The notes under the pieces were generated by a model. The model had not been told where the DNA came from. It ran no database searches and saw only the letters and a program-made list of their open reading frames with translations. The position numbers and the translations under genes are program-made. Below are positions 1 to 12,730 of a stretch of 64,000 nucleotides of DNA, one piece after another. The DNA comes from Xenopus tropicalis. Its lineage: Eukaryota; Chordata; Amphibia; Anura; Pipidae. Each line of letters opens with the position of its first letter. Within the stretch, counting starts at the first letter, position 1. The stretch spans positions 51,907,358 through 51,971,357 of the forward strand of contig NC_030683.2 of the NCBI RefSeq assembly GCF_000004195.4. The letters are read 5' to 3'.

Positions 1-2238
1 TTAGGGGGTATTTCTGAATTACCCCCTACTGGGAAGGGTTTCCCTCAAATGTGGATTCCAACCAGACTTTTCTAAATTGAAAATTTAACCCTTTACATGT
101 TGAGCTTTACTGCTACAACATGACACATCCCCAATACCCTACATTGCCTCTTTGCTGCTCTGCACCATGCTGTCACACTTCAAAAGTTGCAACTTGGTGC
201 AGGCATCAGCATGAAACAGAGGGTATAACTATTCCTGAAAACATAAAAAATTGTCATTGCAGCTGCTGCTTTCAGCCACTGAGACTAACATTTAGCGGTG
301 AGTGTTACTTCTCCCCCTTGTTGCATACATTGGTTGACCAACATGACTCATAACTTCAACAAACGTGTTTCATGGATTTTTCGTAATTTCACGAATTTTG
401 CAGTCAAATTGCTTGCAAATTCGCTCATCAGTAATGAAGGAGGGCTCATAGCTTCTTCTGTGCATTATATGTAACATTCAACTTAATTTCAGGCTAATGG
501 CATCATAACATGCCCATGTAAATACAGAGTCTTAAACAAAGTTTTCTACAAATAGCCACAATGTGTGCAGCCATACCAGTAATATGGGAGAAGACCAACA
601 CTTGACATTGCATAGTTGTCAGTATTATTAAAGACCTAACCACATCCTGACATTCATTGACCTTATCATAATCAATAAAACAAGGCTCTCTTATATTGAC
701 TCTTATATTGTACAATTATAAAATACATAGGAAGCTACATGTATGACCTCAACTTTTCAAGGTCTAGAGTTTTATATTGTATGTTGCTATATTGCATTTC
801 ACTATGGTCATACACAGTATGGCAAACATCTACAATGTTTAAATAAATGAATAGAAAATGCAATATGGCAGTTTTGTATTTTGATATATTTTTAGCCGCA
901 AGTCTGTTCTCAACTCTTTCTTTCATACATAATTAAAAAACAGCTGACAAGACAATAATGTTTTGCTTTGCTTGAAACAACTATTTTTGGATAAGCATTA
1001 AAAAAAATCAAAGCAATTACTATAGTCTCCCACAAGAAAAAAGTACAAGATACTGAGAATACTTTTGAGATTTCATAACTATGATTTATTGCTACAGTCC
1101 ATTCAAAGAGTGCTGCAAGGCTCATTTACATTCTTTACAAATTTGCATTTTCAGGTTAGTAATTAAATACCAAGAATTAAATTCCTATCCCATCCATAAT
1201 AAGATCTAAATCCTTGACACTGACATATTAAACCCTCCCCCAAACAGGGAAACCTTGCTCAGAAGCCCCTTCGTGATTCTCTAATTTTTCACGCAAGGCA
1301 GCTTTAAACAAGGCTACATGGGATTATTACAAATTGCAAATTTTGGATTTAACAGAGTCTCATTTTCTCCTCGCATTTTGCTTTCAAATGAGAGATACAG
1401 AATGCATATTATGGCACAATGACTTCTGCTTTTATAATGTATCTTCAAATGATGCCTGCAAATTCAACTCTTAATTGAGAAGAACCTCTGGAAATTCTGG
1501 AGTCAGGGATCTATTTTGTTTCACATTGTTTACTATCTACCATAAGCCTTTTAGATCAGAAACAAACTAGTTACACAGTATGGCATTGGCAAGGGATAAA
1601 TGGAAGACATTTTGGATTATTTTTATGCACAAAGAAGTCTGACTCAGTTAGGGAAGGCTGGATAAGCCCACATTTAAATCATCCTGAATATAGTCCTTCA
1701 TTGCCTGGGTTTCAGAAGGAGATAGATTCAATGCCGGCTAATTGAGCATCCCTTAACTTGTCATGGACTAGTTAGTTACCCTGTTTCTGTTGGTAATTGT
1801 TGGCAAGGTAAGCTTCTTCACCATAATAAAGACATGCAGCAGAACATTCCTAGAGCTTTTCTTGCTCACTTACATGTGCTTTCCTGACCTGCATAAGTAT
1901 TTTGGACAAAGTCTAAGAAGGTGGTGCATCTGGTTAGTCTGTCTAACAAAATTACCACAATTGCACCTATTGGCACAGGGCAATCATGAAAGTAGCTGAA
2001 CCCTAAATGTGGCAGGAATTCCAGAATTTCCACTGTAGAATGCATTAACAGACATAGCAGATTTACACCGTATTACAAATCAACACAAATTTCATATTGA
2101 GAGCTGGAAATGATGCAATCCCCACTCTGATATGTTTGAAATTTTGAGATCTAGGTAAGTGCATAGTGAATTGCAATCAAAATTACACCTTGCACACTGT
2201 GGTTCCATTTGTAAATCCAGGATTTAACATTTTATTCT
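1..2238. other. AT-rich non-coding sequence, no recognised element
   Basis: No open reading frame with family resemblance, no inverted-repeat element and no RNA gene was recognised here. By position it is probably nrg3 intron. Short ORFs are scattered at the frequency expected by chance. Confidence 0.5.
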
Positions 2239-2438
2239 AGAGTTGCCATCTCACCTCTTTAATACCAGCCATATCCACATGCTTCATTACTAGTTAGCAA
2301 TTCATTTAAATGCATGCTGTGGATAATTCAGTTTAGTCTGGAGCATGCATCTAAATGCATCTGAATGAATTGCTAACTAGCCATGCAGGATGTGGATTCA
2401 AAATGCGGCCAGTATTAAAGTGGCAAGGTGGCAACCCT
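2239..2438. mobile_element. Palindromic MITE-like element
   Basis: The two halves are imperfect inverted copies. The left end AGAGTTGCCATCTCACCTCT pairs with the right end, whose reverse complement begins AGGGTTGCCACCTTGCCACT. Both halves continue with TTAATACCAGCC / TTAATACTGGCC and CCACATGC-type blocks, and the centre pairs GCAATTCATT with AATGAATTGC. No clear target duplication could be defined, so the superfamily is open. Confidence 0.65.
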
Positions 2439-5400
2439 TTCTGAATACTTTCCCCCCACATGTGAATTGCATTGCAGAGCAAGGAATTAGATGCCTGTAC
2501 TTAGTGCTGCTGTAAATGCCTCTTCACTTGCATATGAGCTTTGATAAATGTATCAATTTGTGAAGCATGTCTCTAACTGTTAGGAAATTATTTCTGACAG
2601 TCAGGAAAGTTATGTTAAATAATAAAATAGGTAGGACTACTGGGAATGTTTTTGGATTTTCAAGTTTGATGTATAATAAATCAGCAAAGGAGAGTTTTTA
2701 GAGGGTCAAAACCACATAGTTAACAGAAAAAAATAATATAAACAGGTATAAAGGGATCTTCCAGCCAATCAATAATATTTACAGCTTCGAGAATACCCCT
2801 GTTTATATAAAAATAAACTTTAGAAATAAACTTTAGTGAGACAAAGGGATATTGGTCCAGATCGTTCACTGTTTTAGTCAATATAGATTATAAAAAAAAG
2901 TATTATGGAGGTATTATTGTAACAGTTGCTAGCTGCAAAATGATGAGAGCAAAAAGCAAAGACAAATTTGAATATAGAATGCAAGAACACCTGTGAATAT
3001 ATGAAAAGACAAATGGCTGTTGGTCCATATTGATCCATAATATAATCAATATAGTCTTACAGACTCACTGGCATATATTATTTACTAAGCATAACATTGT
3101 TGTTACAGTGTAGTAAACAGACCTACCATAGTGTCACTAACAGAATTCTACCAAATAAACAACTGTAGCAGCTTAATAATTATAATCAGTGCAGGTAGGA
3201 GATGTGTAGCTATGTACAATGAAGATCCCCAGCAGAAAAAAAGACAAATACACCTTAAGTTAAAAATATTCATTATAAATAAAATGTCTTTATTTTTATT
3301 TCATGTGCAAATACACACATAAAATAAAAATGTTGTGTACATTATGTGAAGAAAGTTGCATAGTTTTCAACCAAATGAAACATATTTTACTAAAAGGTGA
3401 ATTATAAAATATCTATGAAATGTTAGGTTTCCATAGTTTTCCTAGTTTATTTGAAACTTCTCACCAACATCTTTTATTCTGGTATAAATTGTCTTCATTT
3501 AGGCACTTTTCCATGCCCAAGTCTTTGGGCAAGATTGCATTTGATTACATATGATGAGAAAAGCGTATCTTCTAATTCAATTTCAGATTTTCCCATTGTG
3601 GCAGATGTAATTCAATGAGAAAAACTTATCTCACTATTTAACACATGAAATCTCTATTTAAGTCTATTGGGAATTTTTTTTTCTCCTCAAATTAAATTTC
3701 AGCCATAAGTTTCACATGATAAATAATAAAATACTATTTTCCCATGGAAATGAATCTGGTCATTTGTCTCTTATGTATACAGGCACAGGCAGCAATGTAT
3801 TCATAAGGGTCACCACAAGTCTCCATGCTCCAAAATGGAGCATGGGAAGATCTGTGGAAATTCATCTTGGGTGGAAGGCAGACTGTTAAGTGCAAAAACA
3901 TGATGGATTGTGTCCTGTTTTAGGCACCCTTTTTCTCATGTTGGAAATTACCCCTATTGTCATGTTTGTTATCAAATAACTGTATCAAACAAAGATCCCC
4001 TTACTCTAGAAGAAAAAGTAGAACTGCAGTTGTCTTGGTCCCCACTTTTTCATTATGCTCATACACCTATATCCCTAGCTATTTTCTGTATCCCTACCTG
4101 CTGATCCTTATAATAATAATTAAATTAACAAAACATGGCAATGTGCACACAGAAACCCATAAGTACTTTTTTCCAGAAGTTTTGCTTGGCTTGATTAGCT
4201 TGAAGACTTTAGAAAGTTATTTCCACCTCATTACTATCAAGATTCAAGCAATATAACCACACCTTACTTTCTACTGCTGTCCTGTACAATTAAATCAAAT
4301 TATGTAATTCATTAATTATAATTATACTTTCAGAATGAATACTTAACCAACAGTTTATATCATATTAAGTGGCCTATTAAAGAATCTGACCAAATATATT
4401 ATATAGATATATATCAGTAAATATTGACCTTTTACCTTGAGCTACCATTTAGTGATCATTGGTGTAACCCCTAAGAGATCACCTGACCAGAAATAATGCA
4501 GCTCTGACTGTAACAAGAAAAAGTGAGACGGCAAATGACAGAATTTTGTCCATTAATTGGTTGATGTGAACTAACATGTACGTGTGCCCTTTTTTATGTG
4601 CACCTAAAACCATATGTTGGATGTTAGGATGTAACCCTATTTTAGGATTACCTAATAGCACTTACTCCTAAAAAAAATATTTATTTAGATGAATCAGGGT
4701 TTTAAATATGAACTGTTTAATGAAATATATTTTTCTGGAGACCTACATTGTTAGGGGAATAGTTTGTCTTTGAAGACAGTTTGTAATGTATAACTGACTT
4801 TCTTTTCAATCATTGTAACTGTTGCGAACAGAAGTCTATCGGCATTTTATTTCTTGCATCTATAATGTCTTAGCGTGTCTTGTCTTTTTTAAGCTTAAAA
4901 AAATGATAGGGTATTGCTTTTGCCAATAGTTATGAAACTCTGGCATACAGCATAACAGGCATTATTATCTGTGGAACTATAAAGGTTAAGGATTTTTTTC
5001 TAATGTCCAATATATGTGAGGATTTTTTTCCCAAATGGTTTTTATGCTTTTTAAATAAACAGTGGAGATATATGACAGAATACTATTAAATATATGAAGC
5101 AAAATGTATTTAGAACCAAAAAGGTCACCACATTATGTACCAGATAATTTTGCACTTAGTTCAGAGTATAATCTTAAGTAATAATTTCTTCTCAATTACA
5201 ATTTATTTAGACCAGATTTGTTTCCCTGTTTTTTAAATTTAGACTTGGACAAGCACCTAATTTACTTTACTTACTTTAATTGCTGCTTTGTGACCTTGGC
5301 CCATTTTAGTAACTGCTTATTTCTTTATATCTTCTTCCAATGTTGCCTCTTACAACTCTCTACTGTAAAATAGGTGACGTTATATGTGGTTAAATTTTCA

Positions 5401-6417
5401 ATCAAGTTGTTTTAAGAAACTTTAACACTTGTTAGTGCTTCTAGTTTTTCATTCTGAGTTGAGAATAGAGCAAGAGGGTAGGGCATAGTTTAGCTAAAGC
5501 TTAGCTACTGCATTTTGAGTTTGAAAATCAAGGACTGTTAATGAAGCCTGCTCTAGATGGATCTGAATCTGTTCGTATTCCAGTGATGGAACCAAATGGA
5601 TTTGACTTACAGTATCACTTGGGTTGCCACTTGGGTTGTGTGTTTTGTGAATTCATGTTAGAGCAGATTTTTTTTATATGGTTTTATTAACTGTCTGAAG
5701 CTAAAGTCGCCAGGAAGCCTGCTATTCCAATTTAAATGATCCATTGAAAGGGATATATCTCAAACTTGAAATCATAATCATCACTACAATTTGAATATTC
5801 CTATAACAGCTGCATCTATACTGTATAATCCTGTTGGCACAAGAAAATTTCTTCAAGAATCTCTGTTCCACTTAGTTCCTGACTACTTCTGATCTACCAC
5901 TCATTATATAGGAAATAACACAAGGAAAGGCATCAAATTTATTTTCCATCATCAAAATAAATATTAAAATTTAATTTTGACTTTTTTGTTATTGGATTAC
6001 ATTATATTAATCAACTAATCGTCATTTAATATATTTAGATATCTGTAGAAATAAGGCATATTCAGACTAGTCATTTGTAATTCATTTGTATGAGAGGAAC
6101 TGCCAATCAAAGGCTAATGGCCTTTCCAAAACTAAATATGAAATTTACAAAAAAAAAAAACTGTCGGTGAATGTTGAAGAAAATAACATATTACACCTGT
6201 CCCTTAGTAATTAACAGTGAAATGTAGCATCTGGAAACATGTACAACATATGGAACATATGGAAATCAGATGCTTGCAGGGAAAACAGCATTTATTTTTG
6301 AAGATTTTCTAAATTTCCATCAGGCAGATAACTATATCTAGTACAGACAGATATTATGTTTTTATGACCATGTCCATATGTTATTATCTTATGATATTTA
6401 AAACAATGATTTAATAT

Positions 6418-6698
6418 CAGCCCCTTGGCCCTCCTGCCACCCACAGCCCCCTGCCAGTCTTATCCACGGGCCCCCCACTCCCCCTACTTCAGTGGTAGAT
6501 GTAAAAGCAGGAGGAAGATCAATAAAGAAAATGTTGGGGTGGCTAAAGTAGGAGTCAAACACAATGGGAATGGGATTGTGAGCTGATGGGAGGGGAGGTG
6601 CAGAAAAAAGACTGTGGCCCAAATGGGAGCAGGCATCAAGTCCTTGCTGAGCCCCCTAGTATCTCCAGGCCCCCCTGGGCTCTGCCCCCCCCATTAAG
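6418..6698. other. GC-rich patch of unknown nature
   Basis: About 280 bp rich in C and G runs (for example CCCCTTGGCCCTCC and GGCCCCCC) inside AT-rich flanks. Its composition suggests an inserted repeat or a degraded retrocopy. No protein similarity was recognised in either orientation, and no terminal repeats were found. Confidence 0.35.
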
Positions 6699-8054
6699 CA
6701 AGTGTCATAGACTGTAGAATCTACAATCTGTGGATAAAGTGAACAATGTGCCACAGGCCACTGACTACAATTTGCAATACTTCCCATCTGAAAAGTTGAT
6801 CAGCTGCTTTTACAACTGTGAATCTGTTTCTGCTAAATTCTCTTGCCCCAAGTAAACCAGTGAGGCAGATGTAGGGGACTGGAAGAAGTTTCTTCAAAGG
6901 CACAATTGCTTATAGGGACCTCACACAGAAGCAGATGAGGAAAGCACAGGCACTACTTCTGATATCCCTACTTTCTAAGCCCTTCAGAGCAACTGTCCAC
7001 CATGTTAGACCACATTGCAAACCTCTTCCTGTTACTGCAGCTAATTAAGAGACAAACAAGCACACACACACACTTTTTTTTACACTAACACACATTCACA
7101 ATTGATTCAGTCACTTACCAAGAATCAATGCGTAAAGTACAATTTTAAATGAAATTGCCCACAATGCATTGTTTTTTTCCCCATAATTTTGTCACCATGG
7201 GGCACCGCACGTGCACTGCAACAGATCTGTGGATGTACATGAGCCCTACAATGTTACAAATGTACACACATATGCATTTTTCTTTTACCGCGTTGACTTT
7301 TTTTTGCCTTATATTTAAATGGTGTGCATATTTTTAGTGCTAATTAAACTACCGAATTTATTTTTAATTTTATTTTGGTGATTTCTTTCAAATTCGAGTG
7401 ATCCTTTTGCAAGAACAGTTGTGCATTGTTATTCACTGATTCATTGCATTGGTAAAGAAAAAAAGTAGCATGACTGGAATTTTGAAATAAATCTCCCTGT
7501 GTAATATTTTCTATATTTGATTTTATTGTATTCCAGAATTTTTCTGATTAGTTGAGTTTCCTTGAACATATTTAGCATATAATATTTACATGTCACAATG
7601 TTTGGTAATCCTATCCATATTAGATTTATGGTTTATCTTTGAACCTAAGGATGTGGGATTTTCATAAATGATATAAAAACTGCTAATTTTATCAAAGTCT
7701 AGATTTGTTGTTTTTTTTTAAAACAAAAAGACATATGTCAACTGTGCTCACACTTCATTCTAAATCAGATTCGGTTGTGCTAAAAAGTTTTGTTGGCTTT
7801 ATTTCCAGTTTTCGCCTATCCTGGCTGTTGCTCCAGTGTTCCTCTGCATCAACCCACCCACAATTAGAGATGCACCTACCTCTGTATTGAGTGGGTTGAT
7901 GTAGAAATGACAGGGAGGTATTTCTCACCTCAAAAAAATGAGTATGTAGGGGCATTAGAAGAGATTGAGAAGAATGGTACAATTTTTTTTTCTTCTTAAT
8001 GATATTTAGTGGGGGTTTCCCTATCACAGCAAGTGCTGTTCCATATCTCTTCTG

Positions 8055-8088
8055 CAAACAAACAAACAAACAAACAAACAAACAAAAA
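8055..8088 (+). repeat. (CAAA)n microsatellite
   Basis: About eight uninterrupted copies of the tetranucleotide CAAA, passing into a short A run. Confidence 0.95.
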
Positions 8089-8139
8089 AGGGAATCAGCA
8101 GTACAAGAAAAGGTCCATGCATATTTCATTTATATTTAC

Positions 8140-8328
8140 TAGCAATGAGCGAATCTGCTCTGTTTCGCAGAAAAATGCGAAACGGAAAATAACAAGCAGC
8201 AAAAAAAAAAATGTCACCAAATTTTTTTGTGGTTAATTTTTGTGGCCATTTCCCGAAACAATCTGCCAATGGCAAAACATGGAAATTTGCAGCAAATCCA
8301 TGCCTGCCATATATTCCACTCATCACTA
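8140..8328 (+). mobile_element. Short hAT-type MITE, TIR TAGTGATGAGCGAAT family
   Basis: It starts TAGCAATGAGCGAATCTG and ends with the inverse end CATCACTA. The ends are flanked by ATATTTAC and ATATTCAC, an 8-bp duplication with one mismatch. Related copies sit near 17104, 31638, 35091 and 38930. It is non-coding. Confidence 0.75.
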
Positions 8329-9311
8329 ATATTCACCTTTTAACTCCTGTAGAACATAAGCTTAATTCTTGCTATTCTATAGCTCAGATTTTGAATGAAA
8401 TTAAATAATGAATCAGAATATTGGAATAATTTACCATGTCCATATTCATATCATTAAGATGACATTTCAAAAGGAATGTGATAGAAGGTGTTAACAGAAT
8501 AAACATAAGCAATACAAACCACTTTTTCTGTGCAAAACATTTTTCATTTGCACATAGTAAATATATGTCTTGGGAACATATACAAACAGAAAAAAGATTG
8601 TGCATTTCTTATACATTTGTGTGTAATGAAACATACACACAAGTATGTAGTGAAAAGTCTTACACTTTCAAGAAAGTCTTTAAAAAATGTTGTCCATTTT
8701 AAAGTTCTCATAAACTAGACACCAATATACATTATTACTTTGTGACATTATTACTTAAAAATAATGAATAATAAAATAAAATAAATTATGAGAATTTTTG
8801 TAAGAGAGACCATTTCATATTGTGGCATTTTTAGAAATATTTTGATTTTGCTTATTAGAGAAATCAAAGCTATAGGCTTAATTTTTCCCCATTTTATAAA
8901 TTTCACTATTCATAAAACTGAAATTGTTCTGCGGTGTTCTCCATATAAGGTAAAACATTCCTATTTGTGTGTGTATTTATTCTACCTCATATTTGTTAAC
9001 ACCCCCTAAATATATTGCATATCAAAGATGTATAATAGTAATCATTTTTTATTATAGAATTACCTAGTATAGTACTACTTAATCTCTGTTTCACATAAAT
9101 GGTACAACTTTCAGTTTCATTATCTGAGAATAATGAAACTAAGACTGTAATGAAAATGTTTGCTTAAGAATGTGTTAATAGTTGACAAGAAAATGAGACA
9201 AGGTAAGTCTTGGCTTCCACTGCATTGTATATAAAAAAAAAATGTATGTTTGTTCTACTGATTCTTTGTTGTTACTATATGGTTAGTAATATTGGTCAGA
9301 ATACTCTAGGT

Positions 9312-10949
9312 CAGGGCTGTCCAACTGGCGGCCCGCGGGCCGCATGCGGCCCGCGACCCCCCTCTGTGTGGCCCCCCACCTGTCTGGCTGCTTTGATGGC
9401 TTACCTTTGTGTATTACCTTTAAATGGTATCAGTACTGAGATTAACTGCCCCCCTGCATTGCTCACACCTCAGATTCAGGCTGTAATCCCCCTGTATTGT
9501 TTAATCATGTAATCCCCTGTACTGTTCACACCTTTTAATGCCTTCATTGTTTTCCCCCTGCAGTGTTCACACCTCAGGCTCAGGCTGTAATCACCCCCAT
9601 TGTTCCCCTGTTCACACCTCAGACATTCCCTCTGACACATCCAGCATTGTGTCACTGTATGCTGCCTGTGTGTGCAATAGGGCAGGCATAGTATGGCACA
9701 CATAGGCAGGGGTGGGCAGGAATATTATGGCACATATAGGCAGGGGAGGGCAAGCATAGTATGGCATACATAGGCAGGGGAGGGCAAGCATAGTATGGCA
9801 CATATAGGCAGGGGAGGGCAAGCATAGTATGGCACACATAGGCAGGGGAGGGCAGGAATAGTATGGCACACATAGGCAGGGGAGGGCAGGAATAGTATGG
9901 CACACATACGCAGGGGGGGCAGGCATAGTATGGCACACATAGGCAGGGGGGGCAGGCATAGTATGGCACACATAGGAAGGGGGGGCAGGCATAGTATGGC
10001 ACACATAGGCGGGGGTGGGCAGGAATAGTATGGCACATTTAGGCAGGGGAGGGCAAGCATAGTATGGCACATATAGGCAGGGGAGGGCAAGCATAGTATG
10101 GCATACATAGGCAGGGGAGGGCAAGCATAGTATGGCACACATAGGCAGGGGAGGGCAAGCATAGTATGGCACACATAGGCAGGGGAGGGCAGGAATAGTA
10201 TGGCACACATAGGCAGGGGAGGGCAGGAATAGTATGGCACACATACGCAGGGGGGGCAGGCATAGTATGGCACACATAGGCAGGGGGGGCAGGCATAGTA
10301 TGGCACACATAGGAAGGGGGGGCAGGCATAGTATGGCACACATAGGAAGGGGAGGGCAAGCATAGTATGGTACATATAGGCAGGGGAGGGCAAGCATAGT
10401 ATGGCACACATAGGAAGGGGAGGGCAAGCATAGTATGGCACACATAGGCAGGGGAGGGCAAGCATAGTATGGCACACATAGGCAGGGGAGGGCAGGCAGA
10501 GTATGGCACACACAGGCAGGGTAGGGCAGGCAGAGTATGGCACACATAGGCAGGCATAGGTGAACCTGGCAGGGGTTTGTTCCTGGAGTTTGGCATTTGA
10601 AATTGTCATTATATGGTCCCCAAGGGGTGTAATTATATGCTGGGGGGTTGCTGTGCTATCCACAGAAGAGGAGGACGCATATCGATTTAAGTGTATGACA
10701 TAATATAATTCTTTCATATATAAATGAAGGGTGATATCCCTTCAGTGAGCACAAACCATTGGGTTTTTGCTGTGTTGCCACCATTAATGTGGGGATGGTC
10801 TTAAAAGCTCTTGTGATAGCATGGGTGTAGTTTGAAGTGGGTGTGGTTTAAAAAAGGGGAGTGGTCAAAACAGGCTTCCATTATCGGCCCTCCACCATGT
10901 AGGCAAGAAAAATTCCGGCCCTCGGTACCACAGAAGTTGGACAGCACTG
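9312..10949. mobile_element. hAT-type non-autonomous element carrying a 34-bp minisatellite
   Basis: Its ends CAGGGCTGTCCAACT and AGTTGGACAGCACTG form an inverted repeat with one mismatch. A perfect 8-bp duplication CTCTAGGT flanks it at 9304-9311 and 10950-10957, as expected for the hAT superfamily. The left arm is GC-rich (GCGGCCCGCGGGCCGC) and then holds diverged repeats of a GTTCACACCTCAG motif. The middle is a large 34-bp tandem array. The right arm is unique sequence. No transposase was found, so mobilisation would need an enzyme from elsewhere. A second copy lies at 52160-53173. Confidence 0.9.
9672..10555. repeat. 34-bp minisatellite (about 26 units)
   Basis: The unit runs from GGCAGGGGAGGGCAAGCATA to GTATGGCACACATA and is mostly 34 bp, with 33-bp variants where a G run replaces GGGAGG. 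Point variants (GGAAGG, CGCAGG, GGCAGGAATA) mark individual units. A block of ten units recurs about 337 bp apart, so the array has a higher-order repeat. It lies wholly inside the hAT-type element. Confidence 0.95.
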
Positions 10950-10995
10950 CTCTAGGTCATTGGTATAATAATTAATTTGAACCACAAGAGGTATT

Positions 10996-11654
10996 AGGGT
11001 TGATTCACTAAAGTGTGATAACGCTTATTGCTTGTTTTTTTGCGTTAAAATTGTCGCGCAAAAAACGCGTAATTTGCTAGTATTATCGCATGTGTTTAAT
11101 CGCATATCACGTGCGCTAAATAGCGTGCAACTGCATGCATTAATTTTACTGCATTGTGTTAATTCTCGTGCAGAAATAATACTAACGCATGATTCACAAA
11201 CACTTAGGCGCGCTAAATATCGCATTAGTCTATGCGAAAATTAACACCTACTTGGGGCAGGCGGTAATTATAGAAAAGTACAGTTCATGAGCTTTTGGCA
11301 ACACAATATGGACTTTGCAGTGTGATTTATGCAAGTATGTGTTGGCCCTAGAGTGATGCAGCCTCCAGTTTGCAGGGAAATAGTCATTTTCAAAAAAAGC
11401 AGTTTTACGAACGTAATGCTGTGTATGGCTAAAATGGCATGCGCGCAATAAGTAGCGCACATGTGTTAATTAGCGCGCGTTGCGTCAAATACCACACGAA
11501 AATAGCCTTTGTGACTTAAATAATGCAAACAGCATCTGAATCGCGTCTAAATTAACACAAATATCCTTTTAGTGAATCGCGCGTTGACGCGATAAAATTT
11601 TTAACGCATGCTATAAATAGCGCTCGTTTTAACGCACCTTAGTGAATCAACCCT
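10996..11654 (+). mobile_element. Harbinger-type MITE, copy A
   Basis: Its ends AGGGTTGATTCACTAAAG and CTTAGTGAATCAACCCT are inverted repeats flanked by ATT on both sides. The subterminal regions are rich in TTAGCGCGC-type motifs. The middle carries the block TTAACACCTACTTGGGGCAG, then an ATG and a short coding-like stretch. All of these are shared with the Harbinger transposon near 54.6 kb. It is non-autonomous. Confidence 0.88.
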
Positions 11655-12079
11655 ATTATGTGAGAGAAAACAAGAATTCTCAGTCTGTTGTACATAAGAA
11701 GAACGGTTGCAAGGGTATACTGTGCATTTGGATGAATGAACATGTATGCAATAAATGAAAGAAATATTCAGTGTCAATATTCAAACTATATCTGTGGATT
11801 AAAAAATAATTTATTACACAAATGATAATAAATCATAAGAATTTTCATTATGAGGGGGGGGTATATGGGGCTGAATGCAGTATGGAACAATTAGAATCCA
11901 AATACATTTCTTCTATAATGTGTAAAATAGTGAGACATGTCATGACTTGAGTTGATAAGTTGATAAGTTTAAGATAATAAATCTGGTAGTGAAGGAACAC
12001 AAACAAGATGCTGTTTCTATAATGAAAACAAGTTGTAAACTGCTTAACATATAGGGTTCTAAAAACAACATAACATATT

Positions 12080-12727
12080 GGGGCCGATTCACTAAAGTGC
12101 AATAATGCTTATCGCATGCTTTTTTTGCGTTAAAAAGCATGCAATAGATAAGTACCGATTCATCAAAGTCATTTCGCATGCGTTGAGACCCATATCACAT
12201 GTGCAAAAAAACGCATGCGTTATTTACCTCGCATTGCGTTAATTCTTGCATAGATATAATACTAATGCATGATTCACAAACATATCAAGCGTTAAATGCA
12301 TTAAATATCACATTAGTCTGTGCGAAAATTAACACCTACTTGGGGCAGGCAGTACTTAAAGAAAATTGTGGTTCGTGTGCTTTTGGCAACACAACATGGA
12401 CTTTACAGTGGGATTTTTTCAAGTATGTGTTGGCCCTAGAGTGATGCATCCTCCAGTTTTCAGGGAAATGGTAATGGATTACGTGCATAAAATTGTGCGC
12501 TAATATAGCACGTGGTGAAATATATCGCGTGCAGCGGGAAATAATGCGCACGGCGGAAAATAACGCAAGAAAAACGCTCATCGCAAGTTAACGCAAAGAG
12601 CATCGCGTCTTAATTATGACGCCTGTATTGAAATCGTGCGTTAAGTCGCAAAAAAAAAGAAGCAATAAAATGTTTATCACATGCTATAAATAGCGCTAGT
12701 TTTATCGACCTTTAGTGAATCGGCCCC
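12080..12727 (+). mobile_element. Harbinger-type MITE, copy B
   Basis: The TIR GGGGCCGATTCACTAAAG and its inverse at the end TTTAGTGAATCGGCCCC are flanked by ATT on both sides. It contains the conserved block ending CTTGGGGCAG, followed at 12396 by an ATG that opens a stretch resembling the start of the Harbinger transposase (HPPVFRE near its end). It lies about 430 bp from copy A, in the same orientation. Confidence 0.9.
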
Positions 12728-12730
12728 ATT

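Larger units (their letters stand above)
2439..8139. other. Intronic sequence with little recognisable structure
   Basis: Mostly AT-rich single-copy-looking DNA. A GC-rich patch at 6418-6698 is listed separately. No gene, RNA or bounded transposon was recognised in the rest. Confidence 0.45.

Noticed and set aside
7755..8129. 124-residue ORF on the minus strand
   Set aside because: It includes translation of the (CAAA)n microsatellite and an A run, and has no resemblance to a protein family.
9672..10555. A CRISPR-like array of regular repeats
   Set aside because: Repeats are contiguous, without unique spacers, and lie in a vertebrate transposon.
9612..10717. Cys/Pro-rich proteins of 185-330 residues on the minus strand
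   Set aside because: They are translations of a 34-bp minisatellite that is open in all three frames. There is no start context, no family and no unique sequence.
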